64,000 nucleotides of DNA from Thioclava marina (lineage in GTDB: Bacteria; Pseudomonadota; Alphaproteobacteria; Rhodobacterales; Rhodobacteraceae), in NCBI RefSeq assembly GCF_002020135.1, contig NZ_MPZS01000003.1, forward strand, positions 434,001 to 498,000, read 5' to 3'. The notes beneath the pieces are model-generated. The model saw only the letters and a program-made list of their open reading frames with translations, did no database searches and had not been told where the DNA came from. Of this stretch, positions 53,935 to 63,228 are shown piece after piece; the first letter of the stretch is position 1; each line of letters opens with the position of its first letter. A program made the position numbers and the translations under genes.

Positions 53935-55928
53935 GTGCCGACAAACCGCATCTGACCCACGATCACATCCGCGAGTTGCTCACGGCGATGATCCGCATCC
54001 GTCATTTCGAGGATAAATGCGCCGAGCTCTACACGCAGGAAAAGATCCGTGGCTTCCTGCATCTTTATGACGGCGAGGAGGCGGTGGCCTCGGGCGTGAT
54101 CCCGCGCCTTGGCCCCGATGACCGCATCGTCGCCACCTATCGCGAGCATGGCCATGCGCTGGTGCGCGGCGTGCCGATGGAGCGCGTGATGGCCGAGATG
54201 TATGGCAAGGCCACGGGCGCTTCGGGCGGGCGGGGCGGCTCGATGCATATCTTCGACGCCGAGCGCAATTTCTATGGCGGCAACGCGATCGTGGGCGGCG
54301 GGCTGCCGCTGGCGGTGGGGCTTGCGCTGCGCGACCGGATGATGGGCGCGCCGAATGTCACCGCCTGTTTCTTCGGTGAGGGCGCGGTGGCCGAGGGCGA
54401 GTTCCACGAGTCGATGAACCTCGCGCAGCTCTGGTCGCTGCCGGTCCTGTTTGTGTGCGAGAACAATGGTTATGCGATGGGCTCGGCCCTGGCGCGCACC
54501 GAGTCCGAGACCGATATTCGGCGCAAGGCGGCCGCCTATGGCACGGTGACCGAGCAGGTGGACGGGATGGATGTGGTCGCGGTCGAGGCGGCCACGCGCC
54601 GCGCGCTCGCCGCGATCCGCGAGACCGGCAAACCCTATTTCCTCGAATGCCTGACCTATCGTTTTCGCGCGCATTCGATGTTCGACGCCCAGCTCTACCG
54701 CGACAAGGAAGAGGTGGCCGAGTGGCGCGAGAAGGGGCCGATCGTGCGGTTCCAGTCCTGGCTTTATGAGACCGGGCTGATGCATCCCGAAGAGGTCGCG
54801 CAGATCGAGGCAGGCGTCGAGGATGAGATCGCCGCCGCTGTCGCCTATGCCGAGGCGAGCGAATGGGAACCTCTCGAGACGCTCACCCGCCACGTCATGG
54901 CCGAGGACCGCCCCGCGCCGCCCGCGCCGCCCGAACAGGGCGCCGAGACCGCAGAGATGACCTATCGCGAGGCGGTCAAACAGGCCATCCGCGACGCGAT
55001 GATCCGCGACGAACGGGTCTTCCTGATGGGCGAGGATGTGGGGGCTTACGGCGGCTGCTACGCGGTCTCGAAAGGGCTGATGGACGAATTCGGCGAGGAT
55101 CGTATCCGCGATACGCCGCTCTCCGAGTCGGGCTTCACCGGGGCCGGGATCGGTGCAGCCGCGGCGGGGATGCGGCCCATCGTCGAGGTGATGACGGTGA
55201 ACTTCTCGCTGCTCGCGCTCGATCAGATCATGAACACCGCCGCCACGATCCGGCATATGTCGGGCGGGCAGTTCGGCGCGCCCGTGGTGATCCGTCTCGC
55301 GACCGGCGCGGGCAAGCAACTGGCCGCGCAGCATTCCCATTCGCTCGAAGGGTGGTATGCGCATATTCCCGGTCTGCGGGTGCTTGCGCCCGCCACGCTC
55401 GAGGACGCGCGCGGGATGCTCTGGACCGCGATCGAGGATCCCGACCCGGTGCTGATCTTCGAGAATGTCATGCTCTACAACATGACCGGGCAGATCGCCG
55501 CGAATGCGGGGCCGGTGGATATCGACAAGGCCGCGATCCGCAGGCCGGGCACCGACATCACGCTGATCACCTATGGCGGGTCGCTGTTCAAGACGCTGGA
55601 GGCGGCGGAGGAACTGGCGGGGCAGGGGATCGAGGCTGAGGTGATCGACCTGCGCTCTCTGCGCCCGCTCGATGATGCGACGATCATGGCCTCGCTTGCG
55701 CGCACGCGCCGCGCGGTGATCGTGGACGAGGGCTGGCGGTCGGGCTCGCTGTCTGCCGAGATCGCGGCCCGGATCGGTGAGCAAGCCTTCTGGCATCTCG
55801 ATGCGCCGGTGGGGCGGGTGTGTTCGGTCGAGGTGCCGATCCCTTATCCCAAGCATCTCGAGGATGCCTCCGTGCCGCAGGTGCCAGCGATCGTCGCCGC
55901 CGCCAAGGCGGCGCTCGGGAAAGGGTGA
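53931..55928 (+). CDS. Fused alpha-beta E1 component of a pyruvate/2-oxoacid dehydrogenase
   Basis: A 665-residue ThDP enzyme joining both E1 chains. The alpha part (about 1-325) starts [38 protein letters not shown] and has the ThDP stretch [36 protein letters not shown] Pro/Ala linker follows (about 325-345). The beta part (about 345-665) has [33 protein letters not shown] and [17 protein letters not shown]1p alpha and beta are separate genes in most alphaproteobacteria. Pyruvate is likely, but 2-oxobutyrate or acetoin cannot be excluded. The stop lies six bases before the E2 gene. Confidence 0.88.
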
Positions 55929-55934
55929 GGCGCG

Positions 55935-57116
55935 ATGGCGGTCTTCAAGATGCCCTCGCTCGGCGCGGATATGGAGGCGGGAACGCTGGTCGAATGGCTG
56001 GTGAAACCCGGAGACCCGGTTCAGCACGGCGATATCGTCGCCGTGGTCGAGACCCAGAAAGGCGCGATCGAGATCGAGATTTTCGAGGATGGCGTAGTCG
56101 AAAAACTGGTGGCCGAACTCGGGCAGAGCCTGCCCGTGGGCGCGCCGCTCGCGATTATCCGTGCGCCGGGAGAGACGCGGGAAGAACCTTCGGACGTCGC
56201 GGCGCCAGTTGCGCCGCAGGCCGGTGCGGAAGCGATTTCACCCGTTGCAAAGCCGGTGCCCCCAGTCGTTCCAACCGCCGCCGCGCCGACAGGGATCCCC
56301 GCATCTCCTGCCGCGAAGAGGCGCGCTGCGGAACTGGGGATCGCACTGGAAAGCCTCACCGGCAGCGGCCCGGGCGGCGCGATCGTTCTGGCGGATGTCG
56401 AGGCGGTCGCGCGCGCTGCGCAACCGAGCCCGAAGCCCGAGCGCGGCGCCTATCTCGCCGAGATGCGCAAGGCGATCGCCGCCGCGATGGCCCGGTCCAA
56501 ACGCGAAATACCGCATTATTACGTCACCCACACGGTCGATCTCACCGCTGCGACCGACTGGCTGAGCGCCACCAATGCGGACCGCCCTCCGGAGGAACGG
56601 CTCCTGATGGGCGCGCTCCTCATGAAGGCCGTGGCGCTGGCGGCGCGCGAGGAAAAGGCAGTGAACGGCCATTATGGGGCGGATGGGTTCATACCCTCTG
56701 CGGCAATCCATCTCGGCCTCGCCATCGCGCTTCGGGGTGGTGGCCTCGTCGCTCCCGCGATCCTCGACGCCGACCAGAAGAGCCTGCGTGAGCTGATGGA
56801 GGCGATGCGCGATCTCACCATGCGCGCCCGTGCCGGGAGGCTCAAGAGCTCGGAGATGAGCATGGCGACGCTCACCTTCTCCGCGCTTGGCGAAAGCGGG
56901 GTCGAGGCGATGGCGGGGATCATCGTGCCGCCGCAGGTCGCCATCGTCACCGCAGGTGCACCGGGTGCCCAGCCGCTGGTGCGCGACGGACAGGTGATCG
57001 CCGCGCAGGCCGTGACGCTAACGCTTGCGGCGGACCACCGCGTGAGCGACGGGCGACTGGGCTCGAAATTCCTGACCGCGCTCGACGCGAAGCTGCAAAC
57101 ACCGGAGGAGTTATGA
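55935..57116 (+). CDS. Dihydrolipoamide acyltransferase (E2) with one lipoyl domain
   Basis: A 393-residue E2. The lipoyl domain (about 1-78) has its lipoyl-lysine Lys42 in VVETQKGAIEIEIFE. A Pro/Ala linker and a peripheral subunit-binding domain (about 118-155; PAAKRRAAELGIALESLTGSGPGGAIVLADVE) follow. The catalytic domain (about 165-393) ends with TLAADHRVSDGRLGSKFL, where His368 and Asp372 form the acyl-transfer site. It is short in linker but complete. It overlaps the ACP gene by four bases. No E3 gene is present, so lipoamide dehydrogenase must come from elsewhere. Confidence 0.9.
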   Translation: MAVFKMPSLGADMEAGTLVEWLVKPGDPVQHGDIVAVVETQKGAIEIEIFEDGVVEKLVAELGQSLPVGAPLAIIRAPGETREEPSDVAAPVAPQAGAEAISPVAKPVPPVVPTAAAPTGIPASPAAKRRAAELGIALESLTGSGPGGAIVLADVEAVARAAQPSPKPERGAYLAEMRKAIAAAMARSKREIPHYYVTHTVDLTAATDWLSATNADRPPEERLLMGALLMKAVALAAREEKAVNGHYGADGFIPSAAIHLGLAIALRGGGLVAPAILDADQKSLRELMEAMRDLTMRARAGRLKSSEMSMATLTFSALGESGVEAMAGIIVPPQVAIVTAGAPGAQPLVRDGQVIAAQAVTLTLAADHRVSDGRLGSKFLTALDAKLQTPEEL

Positions 57117-57355
57117 CCGAAGACGAAATCCGTCGCGCCTATATCGAGGAGCTCGTGCGTGTCGCCCCCGATCTCGATCCCGCCGAGATCGCGGGTTCGG
57201 ACCATCTTCAGGACGATCTCGAGCTCGACTCGATGGATGTCCTGAACCTGGTGATTGCACTCAGCAAACGTTTCGGTGTCGCGATTGCCGAAGCGGACTA
57301 TCCCCAGATCGCCACCCCCGACCTTGCCGCGGCATTCCTCGCGAAGCGGGTTTGA
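57113..57355 (+). CDS. Dedicated acyl carrier protein of the E1-E2 operon
   Basis: An 80-residue acidic ACP. The phosphopantetheine site is Ser40 in LELDSMDVLNLVIAL, with the four-helix pattern and length of ACPs. Its ATG overlaps the E2 stop (57113-57116), so it is translated with the dehydrogenase parts. The main fatty-acid acpP would normally sit with fabD/fabG/fabF, so this is a specialised copy. Its job is unknown; receiving an acyl group from the E2 or from the AMP ligase are the two simplest ideas. Confidence 0.85.
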   Translation: MTEDEIRRAYIEELVRVAPDLDPAEIAGSDHLQDDLELDSMDVLNLVIALSKRFGVAIAEADYPQIATPDLAAAFLAKRV

Positions 57356-57537
57356 AGGGGGGAAGGCTCAGTTCCGACATCCGGCGTCTGTTGGGGGCCA
57401 TGTAGGGCTGGCGCTGGCCAGGCGGGCTGTCGCGACAGGCGCGCCCATAGGAATTCAGAGAGTCGCCGAACGGCCCCGCGATGACACTTCGTCCGATGCC
57501 GTTCCGAAGATCGAGCTGTGTTCGCACCCTGCAGCGA
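57356..57537. other. Gap between convergent ACP and ubiV genes
   Basis: About 180 bases with no gene. No clear terminator stem is seen. Confidence 0.4.
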
Positions 57538-58449
57538 TCAGCCTGCCGCGGCAGCGGCAATGCGCCGATATCCCGCCTGACCGTGGTAGAACCCGTTGGA
57601 GAACGAAATCCCGTCGCAAATCTGGCGCAGCATGCTCTCCGCCTCGGTCAAGCTGCGGGTGCCATCCAGAACGTCGCGGAACGCCGTGGCCACCGCCACC
57701 ATATCCACGGCCTGTGGCATCAGCCGCAAATGGGTGACGCCGTCCGCGATCATCTGTCCGGCTTCGGGCAAGAGGTCGAGGTAGCTTTCCGACTGGGTCT
57801 GGATGCCGTTCACGCGAAGGATCGGGCGGTCATCGGTGGTGCGCAAGGGCATGCCGTCCGCATCCTCTTCGCAGACGAACTGGCAGTTGTCCTTGGTCCG
57901 GCCATGGGCGCGCGCATGATAGCATCGTGCGGACACCGCAAGCGAAGCACGGCCAAACACCTGCACCTCCACCCCCAGCCCAAGCTCGCGTGCCGCCGCA
58001 GCGGCCGCAGCAATCGCCGGGGCAGGCATTTCGGTCGGCAGGCAGACATGCGTCGCGCCCCGGCCCGCCATCCAGGCGATGGTCGCCTCATTATAGGCGT
58101 TCATGAACGGGCCGATGCGGTGCGGGCGCTTGCCTCGTGCAAACAGGCCCGCTGCGTTGTTGATCTCGATCTCCGGCGCTTCCATGGCGGCCAGATCGGC
58201 TGTGGCCTTGCGTTCGCGCTTCAACATCACCTCGGCCAGCGAAGACAGGATCACCGTCTTGCCACCGCGTTCCAGCCGTTCGATCGTGGCAGGCAGATCG
58301 GCCTCGTGAAACGGCGCGCGCTTCGAGCAGATGACCTCGCCCAGATAGACCTCGTCAATCGGCGCCTCGTCGGCGATACGAGCGTAGAAGTCGCGCCGCG
58401 TCTGGTTGGACCAGTGATAGGCGATGGGTCCAAGGGTCAGTTTCGTCAT
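57538..58449 (-). CDS. ubiV: UbiV, O2-independent ubiquinone hydroxylation protein (U32 family)
   Basis: A 303-residue U32 protein working with UbiU and UbiT to hydroxylate the ubiquinone ring without oxygen. The four 4Fe-4S Cys of UbiV are present: Cys41 (LGEVICSKR) and Cys176, Cys189, Cys193 (ARCYHARAHGRTKDNCQFVCEED). I take ATG 58447-58449, giving MTKLTLGPIAY; a start at 58464 is possible. The gap to ubiU is five bases. It is the last gene of the ubiT-ubiU-ubiV operon. Confidence 0.9.
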   Translation of the reverse strand: MTKLTLGPIAYHWSNQTRRDFYARIADEAPIDEVYLGEVICSKRAPFHEADLPATIERLERGGKTVILSSLAEVMLKRERKATADLAAMEAPEIEINNAAGLFARGKRPHRIGPFMNAYNEATIAWMAGRGATHVCLPTEMPAPAIAAAAAAARELGLGVEVQVFGRASLAVSARCYHARAHGRTKDNCQFVCEEDADGMPLRTTDDRPILRVNGIQTQSESYLDLLPEAGQMIADGVTHLRLMPQAVDMVAVATAFRDVLDGTRSLTEAESMLRQICDGISFSNGFYHGQAGYRRIAAAAAG

Positions 58450-58454
58450 ATCGT

Positions 58455-59453
58455 TTACCGCCATTTCTTTGTCTCGAACGCGCCCTGGGTCTGTTTCTGG
58501 CCCTCGGTCAGGGCGACCAGATCGGCGATATTCGCCTCTCGACCCGCGCGGATGTCATCAACGGCCTGCCGGAAGGCCGACACCACACCTCGGACATAAC
58601 TCTTCGAGCGCTGGCGTCCCTCGATCTTGAAGGCGTGAACGCCGGCGTCGATCAGGTCGGGAAGCAGCCGGGAAAGGTTCAGGCTGATCGGCTCCTCGAA
58701 GGCATAATATGGCTCGGAGCGGTGCGGCGCCGTGTAGCGCCCCTTGCAGATTGTCGGGTAGCCTGCCTTTTCGTCGGCCCCGAAGCAGTCGATGGTGAAA
58801 CCCGCGAGTTGCGAGGACATCGAGCCATCCGCGTGGCGCTTGTATTCGACGTCCGATGCCGGAGAGCACACCCCGTCCATGTTGGTCGATTGTCCGGTGA
58901 GGTAGTTTGTCAGGCTGCACCGCCCTTCGACCATCAGCCCGTGATTGCCGAAGATGAAGGTCTCGATCTCACAGGGGATTTCCTTGCGGATTTCGCGGAT
59001 CTCGGGGATCGTCAGGATGCGCGGCAGCACGACGCGCTTCACGTCGAAATTCTCGCAATAATACCGGATCGCCTCGGGACTGGAGGCGGCGGCCTGAACT
59101 GACAGGTGCAGACGGACACCGGGATGGGTGCGCGCGATGTAGTCGGCCACGCCCATATCCGCGACGATGAAGGCATCGACCCCAAGCCGCGCGCCTGTAT
59201 CGGCGGCCTCTCGCCACAGATCGACCTTGCCCGCAGGCGGGTAGGTGTTCAAAGCCAGCAAAACCTTGGTGCCCTTCTCATGCGCGTAGGCGACCGAAGC
59301 GGCCAGTTCGTCCGGAGTGAAATTCAGCCCCGGAAAGTTGCGTGCGTTGGTGGCATCCTGAAAGCCGCAATACACCGCATCGGCGCCGGCATCGACGGCG
59401 GTGCGCAGGGCGGCAGGCGTGCCGGCCGGGCAGATCAGTTCGGCGAGGCTCAT
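58455..59453 (-). CDS. ubiU: UbiU, O2-independent ubiquinone hydroxylation protein (U32 family), with a shifted Fe-S cysteine
   Basis: A 332-residue U32 protein, partner of UbiV. It follows E. coli UbiU along its length (LICPAGTPAALRTAVDAGADAVYCG; GRCSLTNYLTG; GYPTICKGRY; KIEGRQRS). Cys179, Cys196 and Cys236 match three cluster ligands. The position of the first E. coli ligand (Cys169, in GSLCIMSEGRC) is Gly172 here (GNHGLMVEGRC), while a new Cys223 (FTIDCFG) stands where E. coli has Arg. The start ATG 59451-59453 has AAAGGA upstream. Confidence 0.9.
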   Translation of the reverse strand: MSLAELICPAGTPAALRTAVDAGADAVYCGFQDATNARNFPGLNFTPDELAASVAYAHEKGTKVLLALNTYPPAGKVDLWREAADTGARLGVDAFIVADMGVADYIARTHPGVRLHLSVQAAASSPEAIRYYCENFDVKRVVLPRILTIPEIREIRKEIPCEIETFIFGNHGLMVEGRCSLTNYLTGQSTNMDGVCSPASDVEYKRHADGSMSSQLAGFTIDCFGADEKAGYPTICKGRYTAPHRSEPYYAFEEPISLNLSRLLPDLIDAGVHAFKIEGRQRSKSYVRGVVSAFRQAVDDIRAGREANIADLVALTEGQKQTQGAFETKKWR

Positions 59454-59472
59454 GGGACGAGAGGTCCTTTCT

Positions 59473-59979
59473 TCACGTTGGATAGGCGCGGCGTAGTCTT
59501 GCCAGAATGGCGCGGCCAGCAGGGCCGAACATCTCGGCGGTTTCCTCGGCGATGGACCCATCGACATCGTCGAGTGCATTGCGAAGCCGCACGACGGCTT
59601 CGGTGTCGCCCGTGACCTCCAGATCGCGGGAGAAGAACGCGGCATCTCCATCCTCTTCGGAGTCGACCAACTCCAGAAGCAGCATGAACTTCCCTCGAAT
59701 TGTGGCTCCCGCTTCGGGCGCCGCATTACGCGGGACGGCCCGGAACACCAGCGCTTGCGGATCTGGTCGCAGGTGAAGGGCAAAGGGCAATTCCACCGGA
59801 TCGATCACGAAGTCGGTCCCCTGATGTGGACCGAGCCGCGAGAAAAGAGACGGGTGCTGTTTGGCGACACGCTTGACCACCCGGGTCAGGACGGGTTGCA
59901 CGATCACGCAAGAGAGGCGAGCGAGCACGGACGTGCCCGGGTCGGCGGCGCGGGGGAGTGTATCGTCGCCCGTACTCAT
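59473..59979 (-). CDS. ubiT: UbiT, SCP2-domain accessory factor for O2-independent ubiquinone synthesis
   Basis: A 168-residue SCP2 sterol-carrier-type lipid-binding protein (about 50-140; GTDFVIDPVELPFALHLRPDPQALVFRAV, then GKFMLLLELVDSEEDGDAAFFSRDLEVTGDTEAVVRLRNALDD). Its place 19 bases upstream of ubiU, in the order T-U-V, identifies it. It binds the isoprenoid quinone precursor. The operon faces an nsrR-like gene across 295 bases, which suggests control by nitric oxide or oxygen limitation. I found no FNR-type TTGAT-N4-ATCAA box there. Confidence 0.85.
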   Translation of the reverse strand: MSTGDDTLPRAADPGTSVLARLSCVIVQPVLTRVVKRVAKQHPSLFSRLGPHQGTDFVIDPVELPFALHLRPDPQALVFRAVPRNAAPEAGATIRGKFMLLLELVDSEEDGDAAFFSRDLEVTGDTEAVVRLRNALDDVDGSIAEETAEMFGPAGRAILARLRRAYPT

Positions 59980-60207
59980 GGCTGGGGCTTTCGGGTTGCG
60001 CGCGCAGGCGATCCGAGCCGGGACGGCCGGGCGAAAATGACGGAAGGGAGTGAGTGGATCATCGTCTTGCCGTTTCTTGTCCGAGCGAGTGCATGGCTGC
60101 CTCGATCCGTGAAAAGAGCCCCTCGTTTTCGAAGCGCTGCGTTCGTCGAGATCTTCCGCGAGCGGCTGTCATGGCGTGGCTTCCGAGATTGCGGATTCTC
60201 TCGGTAA

Positions 60208-60259
60208 TTGGTATTTGAATTACGCATTACACCCGCTCAATGCGCATTGTAAATACCAA
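60208..60259. promoter_or_regulatory. Large imperfect inverted repeat upstream of nsrR-like gene, candidate NsrR operators
   Basis: Two 21-base arms (60208-60228 and 60239-60259) share TTGGTATTT/AAATACCAA at the outer ends and GCATT/AATGC at the inner ends, with a 10-base centre. Each arm also contains a small palindrome: GTATTTGAATTAC (60211-60223) and GCATTGTAAATAC (60244-60256), similar to the TATTTnAAATA-like core of NsrR sites. The block ends 15 bases before the start codon, so autoregulation is likely. Confidence 0.55.
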
Positions 60260-60274
60260 ACCACGGAGCTGCCT

Positions 60275-60688
60275 TTGCGTCTCACCTCCTTCACCGACTT
60301 CGGACTGCGCGTCCTCATGCGGATGGCCGGCACCCCTGATCGACCGTTCACCGCCGCGGAGCTGGCGGAAGAGTTCCGTATTTCACGCAATCATCTGGCA
60401 AAGGTGATCTCGTCGCTGTCGGCTGCAGGCTATCTCGAAACGCGGCGCGGCGGCGGCGGCGGTGCGGTGCTCGCGCGGCGGCCCGAGGAGATCCTTCTGG
60501 GCGACGTCGTTGCCTATCTCGAGGCAGATCAGGCGCTGGTCGAGTGTTTCCTGCCCGGTGGCGCCGCCTGCACATTGACGCCGCACTGTCGCCTCAAGGC
60601 GCGCCTCGCCGCTGCCGAGGCTGCCTTCATCGCTGATCTCAACCGCAGTTCGCTTGCGGATTGCATCTATCCCCCCGTCAAGGTCTGA
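60275..60688 (+). CDS. nsrR: Rrf2-family regulator, NsrR type, TTG start
   Basis: A 137-residue winged-helix regulator. It begins (TTG) RLTSFTDFGLRVLMRMAG, the standard NsrR N-terminus. The HTH is FTAAELAEEFRISRNHLAKVISSLSAAGYLETRRGG (about 25-60). The Fe-S ligands are Cys91, Cys99 and Cys105 (CFLPGGAACTLTPHC). TTG 60275-60277 has ACGGAG five bases upstream; the open frame reaching back to 60176 would run through the operator. It senses nitric oxide in known members. Divergent ubiTUV may be one of its targets. Confidence 0.85.
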   Translation: MRLTSFTDFGLRVLMRMAGTPDRPFTAAELAEEFRISRNHLAKVISSLSAAGYLETRRGGGGGAVLARRPEEILLGDVVAYLEADQALVECFLPGGAACTLTPHCRLKARLAAAEAAFIADLNRSSLADCIYPPVKV

Positions 60689-61585
60689 CGGTCCGCCGAC
60701 GCTCGTCGGTGCAGATACAGACGAGGGTGAGGATCGCGCCGACCGTTTCGAGGAAAGCCTGTCCGAGCGCAGCGGCATGTCAGATCGGGCGTGCAAGGCG
60801 TGGTACGTGCGGCGCGGTGACGAAGGTCAGCGCGGTCGTGCCGACGCTCGAGACGATTGCTCCCGAGATATCGGCTCGGCCCTCATGGCGCTCGCCTGTG
60901 CCGATGACGCGCCCGGTCGCAAAGCAGAGGGTGAGGCCGACGGAAACGTTTGTCACCGACCCAAGACGCCAGTTCAGGAGACCCGCGAAGATACCACCAG
61001 CACGGGCCCGACACGTGCGCCTGCACCGGCGACCAGCGAAGATCACACCAAGGCGCGCGAAACTCCTTCACCTTCCCGGAAGGTTGCGGAAAGACCCGCA
61101 AACTCCGCAGGTGAGCGGATCGTCGCGCCGTTCCCTTGCGCCGCTCGCGCGCCGTTCGAGGATATCGCACAGCCGTGCGGCCATCAGCATCGCCCCCCGA
61201 AGCTGAGCCGATAGGCGTTGCGAACCTCGGATAGCGCCACCGGGCCAAACGCCAACGTCCGCGCACCCTCCGGCTGACCTGTGAAAATGATCGACAGGTC
61301 CAGGACGATCATCAGAGAGCCGGTGAGGGGGGCGGCGGGGAAGACATTGTCAGAAGCGTGGGGGCAGGTCTCCATGGCGCCGCAGTTCAATGCGCCGCTC
61401 CGATACAAGCGGTGCGAGGCCGCTCTGAAAAGAACAAGAAAAAAGGTATGAAGCTACCCTGCCGAGGGGCGGTTACGCTTGCGGAAGAGCCTGATCCGAT
61501 GACTGGTCCGGATTGGGGAATAATGCTCGAAAGGCTCTCGGTCGGATTTTCACAGATCACGCGGGGACCAGAACGAGAGAGGACG
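60689..61585. other. Gene-poor, probably decayed region after nsrR
   Basis: About 900 bases with no intact gene I can defend. Minus-strand frames show fragments with protein-like hydrophobic composition broken across frames: 61184-61330 (LDLSIIFTGQPEGARTLAFGPVALSEVRNAYRLSFGG region), a short CxxC piece at about 61068-61190 (PLTCGVCGSF), and 60780-61046 (LGSVTNVSVGLTLCFATGRV). Plus-strand frames are Arg/Pro-rich shadows. This pattern suggests one or more frameshifted former genes on the minus strand. Confidence 0.35.
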
Positions 61586-61717
61586 CACGTGACCGTCGGC
61601 CCCGGGACATTGCAAAGCGCACTCGGTAACGTGGTCCGGCGTCTCGAAGAGCGTCTCTACGCGCCGCTGCTGCCATGCGTGACCGGCAATGCAGCGCTTG
61701 CCGATGACGGCGCGTGA
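61586..61717 (+). pseudogene. LysR-type HTH fragment
   Basis: The last 43 codons of an open frame read HVTVGPGTLQSALGNVVRRL then EERLYAPLLP and a tail ending NAALADDGA. This matches the second half of a LysR HTH (pattern VSPSALSHAIRRLEERLGVRLL...VALTDAG), including the recognition helix and the wing. The frame stops at TGA 61715-61717 exactly where the linker helix should follow, and no LysR start or effector domain is present. It is a truncated remnant. Confidence 0.5.
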
Positions 61718-61898
61718 TTTGCCCAAGGCCTATAGAAGGGCAAGAATTCGGTGCGGATCAGTCTGGGGCTAAGGAAGTGCGTGGCGGCACCCTTGGCTGT
61801 TTCAAAACCCATGGTAGTCCGCAGACGCCGCGCGGCCGTCCCTGGTAAATAGGGTTCGCATCATTTGCGTTTGACGCCCGCCGAAGACGGCTGCGGCC
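61718..61898. other. Gap after the LysR fragment
   Basis: About 180 bases between the LysR remnant and the end of the secretion adaptor gene. I see no gene or clear hairpin. Confidence 0.4.
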
Positions 61899-63194
61899 TC
61901 AATCCTCGCGCATCGAGCGGTGCACCTGATCGGCGACCGGCTTGAGCAGGTAGGAGATCGCGGTGCGTTCGCCGGTCTGGAAAAAGACCTCGACCGGCAT
62001 GCCTGGCATCAGCTTGCGGCCATCGGGCAGCTGCGCCGCTTCGGTCATCGCGACTGTGCAGAGGTAGTAGCTTGCGCCGGATTCGTCCTTGGTGGCCGAG
62101 GCGGCCACGACGCGCACCATCCCCGCGACTTCGGGGGTCGTGCGCTGGTTGAAGGCGGAGAAGCGCAGGCGGACCGCCTGACCGGGCATGACCTGATCGA
62201 TGTCGGTGATCGGCAGGCGCGCCTCGACCATCAGCTCGCCATCGGGCACGATCGCCATCACGCGCTCGCCCGGCGCGATCACGCCGTTGACGGTATGCAC
62301 GCCCAGCTCGTTGATCACGCCCGCGATCGGAGCGCGGATCTCGGTGCGCGAGAGCCGGTCGCGCGCGGCCACGGCGCGTTCGTGCAGCTCGGCCAGTTGC
62401 GCGTCGATGTCGCGCAGTTCCTTTTGCGCCGCGGTGCGGGCTTGATGGTCAAGCTCGAGAATGCGCAGGTTGGACTCGCTGATCTGGCCCTTCACGCGGG
62501 CGATATTCGCTTCGATCTCGCCCGCCACCCCGTCAAGCCGCGCCATGTCGCGCTCGACCTCGGTGATCGCGCCCTGTTCGGTCAGGCCTTTCTTCAACAG
62601 TTTGGACAGGCGGGTGTGATCCTCGCCGCGCAGCTTGCGCTCGATGCCGTTCGAATGGCTCTGAGCTTCCAGCGCGCGGATTTCATCATCGAACTGGTCG
62701 ATCTGGGACAGCAGCTGATCGCGCCGCAGGGCCTGCATCGAGCGGTCATGGAGCAGCAGCCGACGCTCGCCCTCGGCGATCGCAGCGGTCTCGGGGCTGG
62801 CGCCGAAGCCAGCGGGAAAAACGATATCCTCAGTGCTGTCGCGCACCGCGATCAGCCGCGCCTTGCGGCCGGCGAGCTCGCGGATCTGGGTCTCCACGAT
62901 GCCGAGTTCGGATTTCAGCTGCGTATCGTCGAGACGCAGTACCACATCGCCCGCCTGAACCCGATCACCATTGTCGACGCGGATCTCGTGAATCACCCCG
63001 CCATCGGGATGCTGGACCACCTTGAGCTGGGATTTCACCGCGACCTGTCCATGCGCGATTACCGCGCCGGAGAGTTTCGCCTGCGCCGCCCAGCCGCCGC
63101 CGACGAGGATCAGAGCCCCGAGGAATGCGGTCGCGAAAAGGATCCGGGCGCGGATCGAGAAGAGTTGCGTCTCTGCGGTATCAACCTTGGTCAT
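61899..63194 (-). CDS. HlyD/PrtE-family type I secretion periplasmic adaptor
   Basis: A 431-residue membrane-fusion protein. An inner-membrane helix (about 18-38) leads to a biotinyl/lipoyl-like half (GVIHEIRVDNGDRVQAGDVVLRLDDTQL), a long coiled-coil hairpin (about 90-280) and the returning half (SRTEIRAPIAGVINELGVHTVNGVIAPGERVMAIVP). The C-terminal MPGMPVEVFFQTGERTAISYLLKPVADQ is characteristic of PrtE/HlyD adaptors. GGGGGGAT precedes the ATG. It lies 34 bases after the RTX gene, so the RTX protein is the likely cargo. No ABC ATPase follows it in the window. Confidence 0.9.
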   Translation of the reverse strand: MTKVDTAETQLFSIRARILFATAFLGALILVGGGWAAQAKLSGAVIAHGQVAVKSQLKVVQHPDGGVIHEIRVDNGDRVQAGDVVLRLDDTQLKSELGIVETQIRELAGRKARLIAVRDSTEDIVFPAGFGASPETAAIAEGERRLLLHDRSMQALRRDQLLSQIDQFDDEIRALEAQSHSNGIERKLRGEDHTRLSKLLKKGLTEQGAITEVERDMARLDGVAGEIEANIARVKGQISESNLRILELDHQARTAAQKELRDIDAQLAELHERAVAARDRLSRTEIRAPIAGVINELGVHTVNGVIAPGERVMAIVPDGELMVEARLPITDIDQVMPGQAVRLRFSAFNQRTTPEVAGMVRVVAASATKDESGASYYLCTVAMTEAAQLPDGRKLMPGMPVEVFFQTGERTAISYLLKPVADQVHRSMRED

Positions 63195-63228
63195 CGATTT
63201 ATCCCCCCACAGGATGTCGGTTCAGGTG

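Noticed and set aside
59980-60274. FNR-type box for ubiTUV
   Set aside because: I looked for TTGAT-N4-ATCAA and close variants on both strands and found none; only the NsrR-like repeat is visible.
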